A DNA stretch of 64,000 nt, from the NCBI RefSeq assembly GCF_021590045.1, contig NZ_CP062221.1, positions 1,922,001-1,986,000 on the forward strand, read 5' to 3'. The notes below the pieces were generated by a model. That model was not told where the DNA came from and searched no databases. It worked only from the letters and a program-made list of their open reading frames with translations. This document shows, piece by piece, positions 53,989-62,836 of this stretch (positions are counted from its first letter, which is position 1; each line of letters opens with the position of its first letter). Origin of the DNA: Cellulomonas palmilytica. Lineage in GTDB: Bacteria > Actinomycetota > Actinomycetes > Actinomycetales > Cellulomonadaceae. The position numbers and the translations under genes were made by a program.

Positions 53989-56750
53989 CGCGCGCCACCT
54001 GGCACGTGCGGGCCAACGCCCTGGTCCTCGTCTGGCTCGCCGCGGCCGCGGCGCTCACCGTCGCGCATCGCTGGGTGCCCGCGTCGCAGTGGCTCATGGT
54101 GCACCTGCTGCTGCTCGGCGCCGTGAGCACCGCGATCCTGCTGTGGAGCCAGCACTTCGCCGACACGCTGCTGCGCTCACCCGCGCCCGGCGGCCGGCGC
54201 GGGCTGACCGTGCGGCTCGCGGCGCACACCGTCGGGGCGCTCCTCGTCGTCGCGGGGCTCGCGCTGCCCGCGTTCGCGCTCGTCGTCCCGGGCGGCGTGC
54301 TCGTCGGCGCCGCCGGGCTCACGCAGGCCGTCGTGCTCGTGCGGCAGATGCGCGGCGCGCTGCCCACCCGCTTCCGCCCGCTGGTGCGGTGGTACGTGGC
54401 CGCAGGTCTCACGTTGCCGCTCGGTGTCGCGTGCGGCGTCGTGCTCGCGCGCGGCGCGCTGTCGGACGTCGCGCACGGACGCCTGTACGTCGCGCACGTC
54501 GTCCTCACGCTCGTCGGCTGGGTCGCGACGACCGTGCTCGGCACGCTCATGGTCCTGTGGCCCACGGTGACGCACGCGCGCATCGAGGAGGCCGACGAGC
54601 GTGCCGCGCGCCGTGCGCTGCCCGTGGTGCTCGCCGGGCTCGCGGTGCTCGTGGCCGGGGCGGCGAGCGGGCTGCAGGCCCTCGTGCCCGTCGGGTCCGT
54701 CGCCGTGGCCGTCGGTGCCGCGTTCGTCGGCGCGGTGATGTGGCGGCAGCACCGTCAGGCGGTCCCGGTCGTCGCCGCGAACGCCGCCCGCGACTTCCCC
54801 GTGCGCACGGCACCCGTCTACGTCCCGCCGACGTATGCGCCCGGGTCGCTCGCGGCGTCCGTGCTGTGGCTCGTCGGGTCGCTCGTCGCGTTCGGCGCGG
54901 TCGTCGCGGCCGCACCCGGCTGGGACGTCGCCGCCGACCGCGTGCGCGGGCTCGTCGCGCCGTTCGCCGTCGGGTTCGCCGCGCAGGTGCTGCTCGGCGC
55001 GCTGTCGCACCTGCTGCCCGTCGTGCTGGGCGGTGGCCCGGCGACGGCGCGGCGCACCGCGGCCGAGCTCGAGCGCGGCGGCGTGGTCCGGCTCGTCCTG
55101 GTCAACGGCGGGCTCCTGCTGTTCTGCGCCCCGGTGCCCAGCTCGGTGCGCGTCGTCGTGTCGATGGTCGTGCTGGGCGCGCTCGCCGCGTTCGTCGTGC
55201 TCGCGGTGCGTGCCGTCGTCGTCGCGCGCCGGGCCGCACGCGAACCGTCCGCCGGCTCGCCGTCCGCGAAGGTCGCGTCCGAGGCCGCCGCGCCGGGCCC
55301 TCGCCACCGCTCCGGTGCGCTCGCGGTCGGGGTGGGTGCGCTCGCGCTCGCGCTCGTCGTCGGCGTCGCGACCGACCCGCCCGCGGCCGGAATCCCCACC
55401 GCGGCCGCGGTCGGGGCGGGCTCGGGCGACGTCGTCGCGAGCGGGCGGACGACGACGGTCCGTGTCGAGGCGCACGACATGCGGTTCGTCCCCGCGCGGG
55501 TCGAGGTCCCCGCGGGGGACCGGCTCGTGATCGAGGTGACCAACGTCGACGACGACGTGCACGACCTGGTCGTCGCGAACGGCGCGACGAGCGGGCGGCT
55601 CGCGCCCGGGGAGTCCGCGCGGGTCGACGTGGGCGTCGTCGGGGCCGCGCTCGACGCGTGGTGCTCGGTGGCGGGGCACCGGCTCATGGGCATGACCCTG
55701 GACGTCGTCGTGACCGGTGAGGCCGAGGTCGCGGCTCCGCAGGACGGGCCGCAGGAGATCCCCGCGCACGGCGACCACGGCACGCACGGCGACGACGGCA
55801 CGCACGGCGACGGCACGTACGGCGACGACGCGGGGTCGGGCGCGACGGGCTCGGCCGCGGACCTGCTGGACCTCATGGCGGCGCCTGACGACGGGTTCGT
55901 CGCGCGCGACGCGGCGCTCGAGCCGCTCGGTCCCGACGAGGGGCCGGTGACCCACCACGTCACGCTCACGGTGCAGGAGGTCGTGCGCGAGGTCGCGCCC
56001 GGAGTCCGGCAGCGGCTGTGGACGTTCGGTGGCACGGCGCCGGGACCCGTGCTGCACGGACGCGTCGGGGACCGGTTCGTCGTGACGCTGGTCAACGACG
56101 GCTCGATCGGCCACTCGATCGACTTCCACGCCGGCGCGCTCGCCCCCGACGACGTCATGCGCACCATCCAGCCCGGCGAGTCGCTCACGTACGGGTTCAC
56201 GGCCGAGCGGTCGGGCGTGTGGATGTACCACTGCTCGACCATGCCGATGTCGGTGCACATCGCCAACGGGATGTTCGGCGCGGTCGTCATCGAGCCCGAC
56301 GGGCTCGCGCCGGTCGACGCGCAGTACGCGCTCGTGCAGTCCGAGCTGTACCTCGGCCCGCAGGACGGCGAGGTCGACGCGGCGCGCGTCGCCGAGCAGG
56401 ACCCGGACCTCGTCGTGCTCAACGGCTACGCGAACCAGTACCGGGACCGGCCGCTGACGGCCACCGCGGGGCAGACCGTGCGGTTCTGGGTGCTCGACGC
56501 GGGACCGAACCGGCCCAGCGCGTTCCACGTCGTCGGCGGGCAGTTCCGCACCGTGTTCCGCGAGGGCGAGTACACGCTGCGCGACGGCGGCTCGACCGGC
56601 ACGGGTGGTGCGCAGGTGCTCGCGCTGCAGCCCGCCGAGGGCGGGTTCGTCGAGGTGGCGTTCCCGCAGGCCGGCACGTACCCGTTCGTCACGCACGTGA
56701 TGTCCGACGCGGAGAAGGGCGCGACGGGCCGGGTCGTCGTCACACCCTGA
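53985..56750 (+). CDS. nirK: Membrane-cupredoxin-NirK fusion: copper nitrite reductase
   Basis: 921 residues in three parts. 1) A membrane domain (1-460, about 10-11 helices) with His40, 57, 164, 171, 197 and 342. 2) A cupredoxin (about 485-578) with a full type-1 copper site: His526, Cys560, His565, Met570. 3) After a His/Asp/Gly-rich linker (595-618) a NirK core (about 650-921) with type-1 ligands His710, Cys750, His758, Met763, type-2 ligands His715, His749, His904, and catalytic Asp713 and His848. It reduces nitrite to NO outside the cell membrane; the fused domains probably deliver electrons from quinol or cytochromes. GGAGGTCGTGGC precedes the ATG at 53985. Confidence 0.9.
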   Translation: MTRATWHVRANALVLVWLAAAAALTVAHRWVPASQWLMVHLLLLGAVSTAILLWSQHFADTLLRSPAPGGRRGLTVRLAAHTVGALLVVAGLALPAFALVVPGGVLVGAAGLTQAVVLVRQMRGALPTRFRPLVRWYVAAGLTLPLGVACGVVLARGALSDVAHGRLYVAHVVLTLVGWVATTVLGTLMVLWPTVTHARIEEADERAARRALPVVLAGLAVLVAGAASGLQALVPVGSVAVAVGAAFVGAVMWRQHRQAVPVVAANAARDFPVRTAPVYVPPTYAPGSLAASVLWLVGSLVAFGAVVAAAPGWDVAADRVRGLVAPFAVGFAAQVLLGALSHLLPVVLGGGPATARRTAAELERGGVVRLVLVNGGLLLFCAPVPSSVRVVVSMVVLGALAAFVVLAVRAVVVARRAAREPSAGSPSAKVASEAAAPGPRHRSGALAVGVGALALALVVGVATDPPAAGIPTAAAVGAGSGDVVASGRTTTVRVEAHDMRFVPARVEVPAGDRLVIEVTNVDDDVHDLVVANGATSGRLAPGESARVDVGVVGAALDAWCSVAGHRLMGMTLDVVVTGEAEVAAPQDGPQEIPAHGDHGTHGDDGTHGDGTYGDDAGSGATGSAADLLDLMAAPDDGFVARDAALEPLGPDEGPVTHHVTLTVQEVVREVAPGVRQRLWTFGGTAPGPVLHGRVGDRFVVTLVNDGSIGHSIDFHAGALAPDDVMRTIQPGESLTYGFTAERSGVWMYHCSTMPMSVHIANGMFGAVVIEPDGLAPVDAQYALVQSELYLGPQDGEVDAARVAEQDPDLVVLNGYANQYRDRPLTATAGQTVRFWVLDAGPNRPSAFHVVGGQFRTVFREGEYTLRDGGSTGTGGAQVLALQPAEGGFVEVAFPQAGTYPFVTHVMSDAEKGATGRVVVTP

Positions 56751-56757
56751 ACTGAGC

Positions 56758-56802
56758 AACGGGTGGAGAAGCGCTCGTGAGGTGAGCGCTTCTCCACCCG
56801 TT
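56758..56802. terminator. Bidirectional hairpin terminator between nirK and pgi
   Basis: A perfect 19-bp inverted repeat (56758-56776 and 56784-56802) with a 7-base loop lies 7 bases past the nirK stop and 15 bases past the pgi stop on the other strand. It is the strongest terminator in the window. Confidence 0.9.
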
Positions 56803-56817
56803 CGTGGTGGCGGAACC

Positions 56818-58497
56818 TCAGTCGCGCAGCGAGAGGTACGTCTCGATCAGGTGCTTCGTCGACGGGTCCTGGGACTGCAGGGCCGTGGCGTCACCCTCGA
56901 CCGCCGGGGCGATCTCGAGCGCGAGCTTCTTGCCCAGCTCGACGCCCCACTGGTCGAACGAGTCGATGCCCCAGACCACGCCCTGCACGAACGTGATGTG
57001 CTCGTACAGCGCGATGAGCTGGCCCAGCACCGACGGCGTGAGCGCCGCGGCGAGGATCGACGTCGTCGGGCGGTTCCCGGAGAACACGCGCGCCGGCACG
57101 ATCGCCTCGTCGGTGCCCTCGGCGCGCACCTCGTCGGCCGTCTTGCCGAACGCGAGCGCCTTGGTCTGCGCGAAGAAGTTCGCCAGGAACAGGCCGTGCA
57201 CGTCCGTGCCGCCGTCCTGGAGCGGGTGGGCGGGGTTCGCCACGGCGATGAAGTCCGCCGGGATCAGGCGCGTGCCCTGGTGGATGAGCTGGTAGAACGC
57301 GTGCTGGCCGTTGGTGCCGGGCTCGCCCCAGAACACCTCGCCCGTGTCGGTCGTGACGGGCGCGCCGTCCCAGCGCACCGACTTGCCGTTCGACTCCATG
57401 GTGAGCTGCTGCAGGTACGCCGGGAACCGGTGCAGGTACTGCGCGTACGGGAGGACCGCGTGCGTGTGCGCGCCGAGGAAGTTGACGTACCAGATGTTGA
57501 GCAGGCCCATGAGGACCGGCACGTTCTGCGCGAACGGCGTCGTCGCGACGTGCGTGTCGACCGCGTGGAAGCCCGCGAGGAAGTCGCGGAACGCGTCCGG
57601 GCCGATCGCGATCGCGACCGACGTGCCGATCGCCGAGTCCACCGAGTAGCGCCCGCCGACCCAGTCCCAGAACCCGAACGCGTTGGCCGGGTCGATGCCG
57701 AACGCCGCGACCTTGTCGAGCGCGGTGGACACGGCGACGAAGTGCTGCGCGACGGCGGCGGTGCGCGCCTCGTCGGTGTCCTCGATCGCGCCCGCGGCCG
57801 CGAGCTGCTGCCACAGCCACTCGCGCGCCAGGCGCGCGTTGGTCAGCGTCTCGAGCGTGCCGAACGTCTTGGACGCGACGATGAACAGCGTGGTCGTCGG
57901 GTCGAGGCCCTTGACCTTCTCCGCGAGGTCGGTCGGGTCGATGTTCGAGACGAACCGCACCTCGAGCCCGTCCTGCACGTACGGCTTGAGCGCCTCGTAG
58001 ACCATGACCGGGCCGAGGTCCGAGCCGCCGATGCCGATGTTGACGACCGTCTCGACGCGCTTGCCGGTCACGCCCGTCCACGCACCCGAGCGGACCTTGT
58101 CGGCGAACGCGTAGACCTTCTCGAGCTCGGCCTGCACGTCGGTGTCGACGTCCTGGCCGTCGACGACGAGCGCGGGCGAGGCCCCGGCCGGGCGGCGCAG
58201 CGCGGTGTGCAGCACCGCGCGGTCCTCGGTGACGTTGATGTGCTCGCCGCGCAGCATCGCCTGAAGGCGGTCGGCGACCCCGGTCTCCTCGGCGAGGCGG
58301 ACGAGCAGCGCGAGCGTCTCGTCGGTCACGAGGTTCTTCGACAGGTCGACGTGCAGGTCCGCGAGGCGGAACGTGAGCCGCTGGGCGCGCTGCGGGTCCG
58401 CGGCGAACCAGCCGCGCAGGTCCGGCGTCAGCGTCGACTCGTGCTCCGACAGGTCCTGCCAGGCGCTCGTCGTCGTGGGGTCGATCGGGGTGGTCAC
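56818..58497 (-). CDS. pgi: Glucose-6-phosphate isomerase
   Basis: 559 residues, full length. PGI motifs: [55 protein letters not shown] with the catalytic Glu, and [17 protein letters not shown] near the C-terminus. It interconverts glucose-6-phosphate and fructose-6-phosphate in glycolysis. A GTG start at 58497 follows GGAGGGACCCACC. No zwf/tal neighbours as in some actinobacterial clusters. Confidence 0.97.
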   Translation of the reverse strand: MTTPIDPTTTSAWQDLSEHESTLTPDLRGWFAADPQRAQRLTFRLADLHVDLSKNLVTDETLALLVRLAEETGVADRLQAMLRGEHINVTEDRAVLHTALRRPAGASPALVVDGQDVDTDVQAELEKVYAFADKVRSGAWTGVTGKRVETVVNIGIGGSDLGPVMVYEALKPYVQDGLEVRFVSNIDPTDLAEKVKGLDPTTTLFIVASKTFGTLETLTNARLAREWLWQQLAAAGAIEDTDEARTAAVAQHFVAVSTALDKVAAFGIDPANAFGFWDWVGGRYSVDSAIGTSVAIAIGPDAFRDFLAGFHAVDTHVATTPFAQNVPVLMGLLNIWYVNFLGAHTHAVLPYAQYLHRFPAYLQQLTMESNGKSVRWDGAPVTTDTGEVFWGEPGTNGQHAFYQLIHQGTRLIPADFIAVANPAHPLQDGGTDVHGLFLANFFAQTKALAFGKTADEVRAEGTDEAIVPARVFSGNRPTTSILAAALTPSVLGQLIALYEHITFVQGVVWGIDSFDQWGVELGKKLALEIAPAVEGDATALQSQDPSTKHLIETYLSLRD

Positions 58498-58614
58498 GGT
58501 GGGTCCCTCCGGGAAGTTGCGAGGGCTCCCAACCTAGTGCGCGGCCGCAGGCGGCCGCACGGGACGTCCATGGGACCCGCGGGCGCACCCGTGCTCGCGG
58601 CGGTGCGGTCGACG

Positions 58615-58620
58615 TAGGGT
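58615..58620 (+). promoter_or_regulatory. -10 element of the gene at 58627 (leaderless start)
   Basis: TAGGGT ends 6 bases before the GTG at 58627; no ribosome-binding site is present. Confidence 0.45.
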
Positions 58621-58626
58621 CCACGC

Positions 58627-58941
58627 GTGCACCGTCGAGTCCCCGTCGCCGTCCTCGCCGCTCTGTCGCTCGTCGTGTCGTTCGCCGTGGCGCAGCTCAG
58701 CGGCGTCCGGGCGCTGGGGGGAGCGGTGCTGGTGCTCGGCGCCGCGTGGTGCGTGGTGCGCGCGTGGCGTCCGGCCGGGCCGGCGAGGTGCGCGCTGCTC
58801 GTGGTGCTCGGCGCGGTGTGCTTCGTCGCGTCGCACGTGCTCGCGCGCACGGCGCTGGGGCCGTGGGCGTCGGTCGCGCTGGTCGCGGCGGTGCTGGGCG
58901 TCGTCACGTGGTTCGTGGTGGACGCGCGCTCGCGCGCCTGA
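58627..58941 (+). CDS. Small polytopic membrane protein (unknown)
   Basis: 104 residues, almost wholly hydrophobic with about four helices (8-22, 27-45, 54-70, 77-96). No family recognised. It is divergent from pgi. The GTG at 58627 lies 6 bases after TAGGGT, which supports both the start and expression. Confidence 0.6.
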   Translation: MHRRVPVAVLAALSLVVSFAVAQLSGVRALGGAVLVLGAAWCVVRAWRPAGPARCALLVVLGAVCFVASHVLARTALGPWASVALVAAVLGVVTWFVVDARSRA

Positions 58942-59013
58942 GACCCCTGCGCCCGGCCTGGAACCGCCCTCCGCCGCGCGGTGTGAGTCGGGCGGGTGAA
59001 CGGACGGTCACGA

Positions 59014-59029
59014 TGTGATCACAGTCACG
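59014..59029 (+). promoter_or_regulatory. CRP/GlxR-like binding site
   Basis: TGTGATCACAGTCACG matches TGTGA-N6-TCACA at 9 of 10 defined positions and lies 8 bases before the -35 of the ROK-regulator promoter. It suggests cAMP-dependent control of this sugar operon. An embedded palindrome TGTGATCACA is also present. Confidence 0.5.
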
Positions 59030-59037
59030 GCATCCCC

Positions 59038-59068
59038 TTGACCGCGATTAATAAGGAAGGTCTACTAA
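59038..59068 (+). promoter_or_regulatory. Promoter and putative ROK operator of the sugar operon
   Basis: -35 TTGACC (59038-59043) and -10 TCTACT (59061-59066) are 17 bases apart. Inside and overlapping the -10 is an imperfect inverted repeat TTAATA-N9-TACTAA (59048-59068), the most AT-rich patch of the window. Overlap with the promoter fits autorepression by the downstream ROK regulator. Confidence 0.5.
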
Positions 59069-59073
59069 CAAAC

Positions 59074-60240
59074 ATGCCAGCGACCACCACGCAGCCCGGA
59101 GCCCGGGGCCGAGCCCTGCGGCCCACCGCCAAGGTGCTGCCCGGGCACGCGCGCGTGCACAACCGGTCGCTCGTCCTCGCGCACCTGTTCCACACCGGCC
59201 CCTCGTCGCGCGCCGACATCGCGCGCAGCACCGGACTCACGCGCGTGACGGTCTCGACGCTCGTCGGCGACCTCATCGAGGAGGGGCTCGTCGAGGAGCT
59301 CGGCGTCCGGTCCGAGGGCAAGGTCGGCAAGCCCGCGACGCTCGTCGGGATGCGCACCCAGGCGTTCCAGGTGGTCGCGGTCGACCTCACCGACGACGCC
59401 ACGATCCTCGGCGCGGTCCTCACGCTCACCGGCGAGGTCGTCTCGCGCCACGAGGCCCCGCTCGACGGACGCACGGGGGAGGCCGCCGTCGTCGCGCTCG
59501 AGGGCGTGTGCCGCGCGCTCATCGCCGCGGCCGACCAGCCCGTGATCGGCGTCGGCATCGCCTCACCCGGTGTCATCCGCACGGACGGTCACGTCGTGCA
59601 GGCACCCAACCGTGGCTGGTACGACCTCGACCTCGCCGCCCTCCTGCACCAGCGGCTCGGCGTCCCGGTGCACGTCGCGAACGACGCGAACGCCCGCGCG
59701 CTCGGGGAGTTCACGTACGGCAAGGCGTCCGGCTCGGGGTCGATGGTCGTGACCGTCGGGCAGGGCGTCGGCGCCGGCCTCGTCGTCGACGGCGCGCTCG
59801 TGCTCGGCCGCAACAACGCCGCGGGCGAGATCGGCCACGTGACGGTGGTCGACGCGACGACCCCCGGCGAGACACCCGCCGCGTGCGCGTGCGGCCGCGC
59901 CGGCTGCCTCGAGACCGTGCTGAGCGTGCCGGCGCTGCGCCGCCGCGTCGCCGGCCTGTCCCCCCAGGAGTCCGACGCCGCCCTGGCGTCGGTCGGACGG
60001 ATGCTGGGCATCGCCCTCGCACCCGTCGTCAGCGCGCTCGACCTCACGGAGGTCCTGCTCTCCGGCCCCACGGAGCTGCTGGACGGTCCCCTGCGCGAGG
60101 CGGCGCTCACGGCCATCCGGACCCGGACCATGCCCGTCATCGGGCGCGGGCTCACGGTGCGGATGGGTTCGCTCGACGAGGACGGGGCGCTGGCCGGTGC
60201 GGCGGTGCTCGTCCTGTCGGGGCAGCTCGGGGTCACGTGA
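59074..60240 (+). CDS. ROK-family transcriptional regulator
   Basis: 388 residues. The N-terminal winged helix (about 28-80, SRADIARSTGLTRVTVSTLVGDLIEEGLV) is followed by a ROK sugar-kinase-like domain with GVGIASPGVI, VANDANARALGE and the zinc motif ACACGRAGCLE. It should repress or activate the sugar operon behind it in response to a sugar. ATG at 59074; the only purine-rich sequence (AAGGAAGG) is 13 bases upstream, so translation initiation may be weak or the mRNA short-leadered. Confidence 0.88.
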   Translation: MPATTTQPGARGRALRPTAKVLPGHARVHNRSLVLAHLFHTGPSSRADIARSTGLTRVTVSTLVGDLIEEGLVEELGVRSEGKVGKPATLVGMRTQAFQVVAVDLTDDATILGAVLTLTGEVVSRHEAPLDGRTGEAAVVALEGVCRALIAAADQPVIGVGIASPGVIRTDGHVVQAPNRGWYDLDLAALLHQRLGVPVHVANDANARALGEFTYGKASGSGSMVVTVGQGVGAGLVVDGALVLGRNNAAGEIGHVTVVDATTPGETPAACACGRAGCLETVLSVPALRRRVAGLSPQESDAALASVGRMLGIALAPVVSALDLTEVLLSGPTELLDGPLREAALTAIRTRTMPVIGRGLTVRMGSLDEDGALAGAAVLVLSGQLGVT

Positions 60241-60250
60241 CGACCCCGAG
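60226..60250 (+). terminator. Small hairpin at the end of the regulator gene
   Basis: CTCGGGGT (60226-60233) and ACCCCGAG (60243-60250) form an 8-bp stem across the stop codon. It could reduce read-through from the regulator into the transport genes. Confidence 0.45.
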
Positions 60251-60328
60251 CCGCCCCCTTGCAGTGTCACGGCACCACCCGGCGAACGCCGCCCCGGCGC
60301 TCGCCTCGCACTCGGGAGGAACCCCAAC

Positions 60329-61669
60329 GTGAAGATGCTACGGTTCGCGGCCCTCGGCGTGGCGGCGACGCTCGCGCTGACCGCCTGCAGCTCCGACACC
60401 GACGACCCGTCGGGCGCCGCGACGACCGCGGGCGGCGACGGCACCCAGGCCGCCGAGGCGGCCGACATCACCCTGTGGCTGGCGGGCGGCGACACCAACG
60501 CCGACCTGCGCAAGTACCTCGTCGACACGTTCGCCGAGGAGAACCCGGGGTCGACGCTGACCATCGAGGAGGTCGCGTGGGGCGACCTCGTCACCAAGCT
60601 GACGACCGCGCTGCCCGACGCGGCCAACACGCCCGACGTCGTCGAGATCGGCAACACGCAGTCGCCGACCTTCACCACGGTCGGCGCGTTCCGTGACCTC
60701 ACGCCGCTGTACGACGAGCTCGGCGGCGACAAGCTGCTGCCGTCCTTCGTCGACGTCGGCTCGGTCGACGGCAAGAACTACGCGCTGCCGTACTACTTCG
60801 GCTCGCGCTACATGTTCTACCGCAAGGACATCTGGACGGCGGCCGGCGTCGAGGTGCCGAAGACGCTCGCGGAGTTCACCGAGGCGGTCGCGAAGCTCAA
60901 GACGGACACGCAGTCCGGCTTCGCGATGGGCGGCCAGGACTGGCGCAACGGCATCTCGTGGGTGTTCGCCAACGGCGGCGAGCTCGCGACGGTCGACGGC
61001 ACCACCTGGACCTCCACGCTCTCCGACCCGAACACCATCAAGGGTCTCGAGCAGTGGCAGGAGGTCTACCGGACCGCCTCGAACCTGCCCTCGACCGAGC
61101 GTGACGTCGCGTACTGGGACTTCCTCAACGACGGCACGGACGGCACGGGCCCCGACGCGGTGACGATCATGGCGCCGGGCTGGGCGCGCTGGTCGATCGG
61201 TGACATCACCAAGAACGACGCGGGCGAGGAGGTGCGCGACGGCATGGCGGACGACACGAAGTTCGACATCTTCGCGCTCCCGGGCGTCGACGGCGGCATC
61301 GCCCCGGTGTTCGCGGGTGGCTCCAACATCGCCGTCTCGGCGAAGTCGCAGCACCCCGAGCTCGCCGAGAACCTCCTGCGGATCATCTTCTCGGAGGAGT
61401 ACCAGACGATGCTCGGCGGCGCGGGCCTCGGCCCGGGCAACTCCGACTACGTGTCCTCGCTCGGCGACGACAAGTTCGCCCAGACGATGATCGACACGGC
61501 CGCCGCCTCGAAGCTCACCCCGGCCGCGCCCGGCTGGGCCGCGATCGAGGGCGCGTTCGTGTACGAGGAGCTGTTCCAGAAGATCGCCGACGGCGGTGAC
61601 GTGACCGCGCTGGCGAAGGAGTACGACGCCAAGCTCACGCCCATGCTCAACGGCGGCGCCGCGGGCTGA
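60329..61669 (+). CDS. ABC transporter sugar-binding lipoprotein
   Basis: 446 residues. A lipoprotein signal ends TLALTAC with Cys20; the rest is a cluster-B sugar-binding fold (ITLWLAGGDTNADLRKYLVD ... VEIGNTQSPTFTTVGAFRDL ... YALPYYFGSRYMFYRKDIW). It captures a sugar outside the membrane for the two permeases downstream. The layout with a ROK regulator and ROK-like kinase would suit an amino-sugar or chitooligosaccharide, but the substrate is not shown. GTG at 60329 has GGGAGGA upstream. Confidence 0.88.
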   Translation: MKMLRFAALGVAATLALTACSSDTDDPSGAATTAGGDGTQAAEAADITLWLAGGDTNADLRKYLVDTFAEENPGSTLTIEEVAWGDLVTKLTTALPDAANTPDVVEIGNTQSPTFTTVGAFRDLTPLYDELGGDKLLPSFVDVGSVDGKNYALPYYFGSRYMFYRKDIWTAAGVEVPKTLAEFTEAVAKLKTDTQSGFAMGGQDWRNGISWVFANGGELATVDGTTWTSTLSDPNTIKGLEQWQEVYRTASNLPSTERDVAYWDFLNDGTDGTGPDAVTIMAPGWARWSIGDITKNDAGEEVRDGMADDTKFDIFALPGVDGGIAPVFAGGSNIAVSAKSQHPELAENLLRIIFSEEYQTMLGGAGLGPGNSDYVSSLGDDKFAQTMIDTAAASKLTPAAPGWAAIEGAFVYEELFQKIADGGDVTALAKEYDAKLTPMLNGGAAG

Positions 61670-61695
61670 GCCCGCCCCGCCCGAGCCACCGGTCA

Positions 61696-61733
61696 GCCGT
61701 CCGCGGGGGAGCCCCTGCACCCCCGCGGACGGC
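61696..61733 (+). terminator. Intra-operon hairpin after the binding-protein gene
   Basis: A perfect 14-bp inverted repeat (61696-61709 and 61720-61733) with a 10-base loop sits between the binding-protein gene and the permease gene. Such elements often partly terminate or stabilise mRNA so that the binding protein is made in excess. Confidence 0.65.
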
Positions 61734-61783
61734 CCCGGGCCGCGACGCCTCGCGCCCGCGGCCTCGGACCCCAGGAGACCCCC

Positions 61784-62836
61784 ATGTCGAACGACGCCGA
61801 CCTCGGCGTGCCCGCGCACACCGCCGGTGCGCCCACCCCGCCGGCCACTGCGCCGGCCACTGCGCCGGCTACTGGGCCGGCCGCTGCGACCGCCACCGCG
61901 CCCGCCACCGTGCCTGCCACCGTGCCTGCCACTGTGCCCGCGCCGCGCCGGCGCCGGACGCCCTCCGCCCCCTACTTCCTGCTCCTGCCCGCGGTCGTCG
62001 CGCTGCTCGCCGGCCTGGCGTACCCCGTCGGTCGCCAGATCGTCATGTCGATGCAGAAGTACGGGCTCGAGCAGCAGTTCGGTCAGCCCCCGGAGTTCGT
62101 CGGGCTGGACAACTTCACGCGCATCTTCACCGACGACAGCCTGTGGGCGGTCGTGCTGCGGTCGGTCGTGTTCTGCCTCGTGAACGCGCTGCTGACGGTC
62201 GTCATCGGGCTCGCGCTCGCGCTGCTCATGCGTGCCGTGCACACCGCGGTGCGCCTCGCGCTCCAGGTCTGCCTGCTGCTCGCCTGGGCGATGCCCATGG
62301 TCGCGGGCGTCACCGTGTTCAAGTGGCTGTTCGACTACCGCACGGGCGTCGTCAACTGGCTGCTCGTGCGGCTCGGCCTCGACGGCTTCCACAACTTCTC
62401 GTGGCTCTCGCAGCCGTTCACGTTCTTCCTCGTCGCGACGCTCGTGATCGTGTGGATGTCGGTGCCGTTCGTCGCGCTGTCGATCTACGCGGGCCTCACC
62501 GCGGTGCCCGAGGAGGTGCTCGAGGCCGCGCGCATCGACGGCGCCAACGCGCGCCAGCAGCTGTGGCACGTGCTCCTGCCGATGGTCAAGCCCGTGCTGT
62601 CGATCGTCCTGCTGCTGCAGGTCATCTGGGACCTGCGCGTGTTCGCGCAGATCCGCCTGCTGCAGGACGCCGGTGCGCCCGTGTCCGAGACCAACCTGCT
62701 CGGCAACTTCATCTACGAGCTCGGCATGAGCCGCCAGGACTTCGGCGGCGCGGCCGCCGTCTCGATCTTCGTCCTGGTGCTCACGATCCTGCTGAGCTGG
62801 CCGTACGTCCGCAGTCTCCTGAAGGAGGACGCATGA
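61784..62836 (+). CDS. ABC transporter sugar permease 1
   Basis: 350 residues with six helices and the EAA loop (VPEEVLEAARIDGANARQQLWHVLLP). The N-terminal 50 residues are a low-complexity PAT/PATV stretch encoded by 12-base-like repeats at about 61846-61935. It forms the membrane channel with the next gene; an ATPase is not in this operon and is probably shared (MsiK type). AGGAGACCCCC precedes the ATG at 61784. Its stop overlaps the next start (ATGA). Confidence 0.9.
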   Translation: MSNDADLGVPAHTAGAPTPPATAPATAPATGPAAATATAPATVPATVPATVPAPRRRRTPSAPYFLLLPAVVALLAGLAYPVGRQIVMSMQKYGLEQQFGQPPEFVGLDNFTRIFTDDSLWAVVLRSVVFCLVNALLTVVIGLALALLMRAVHTAVRLALQVCLLLAWAMPMVAGVTVFKWLFDYRTGVVNWLLVRLGLDGFHNFSWLSQPFTFFLVATLVIVWMSVPFVALSIYAGLTAVPEEVLEAARIDGANARQQLWHVLLPMVKPVLSIVLLLQVIWDLRVFAQIRLLQDAGAPVSETNLLGNFIYELGMSRQDFGGAAAVSIFVLVLTILLSWPYVRSLLKEDA

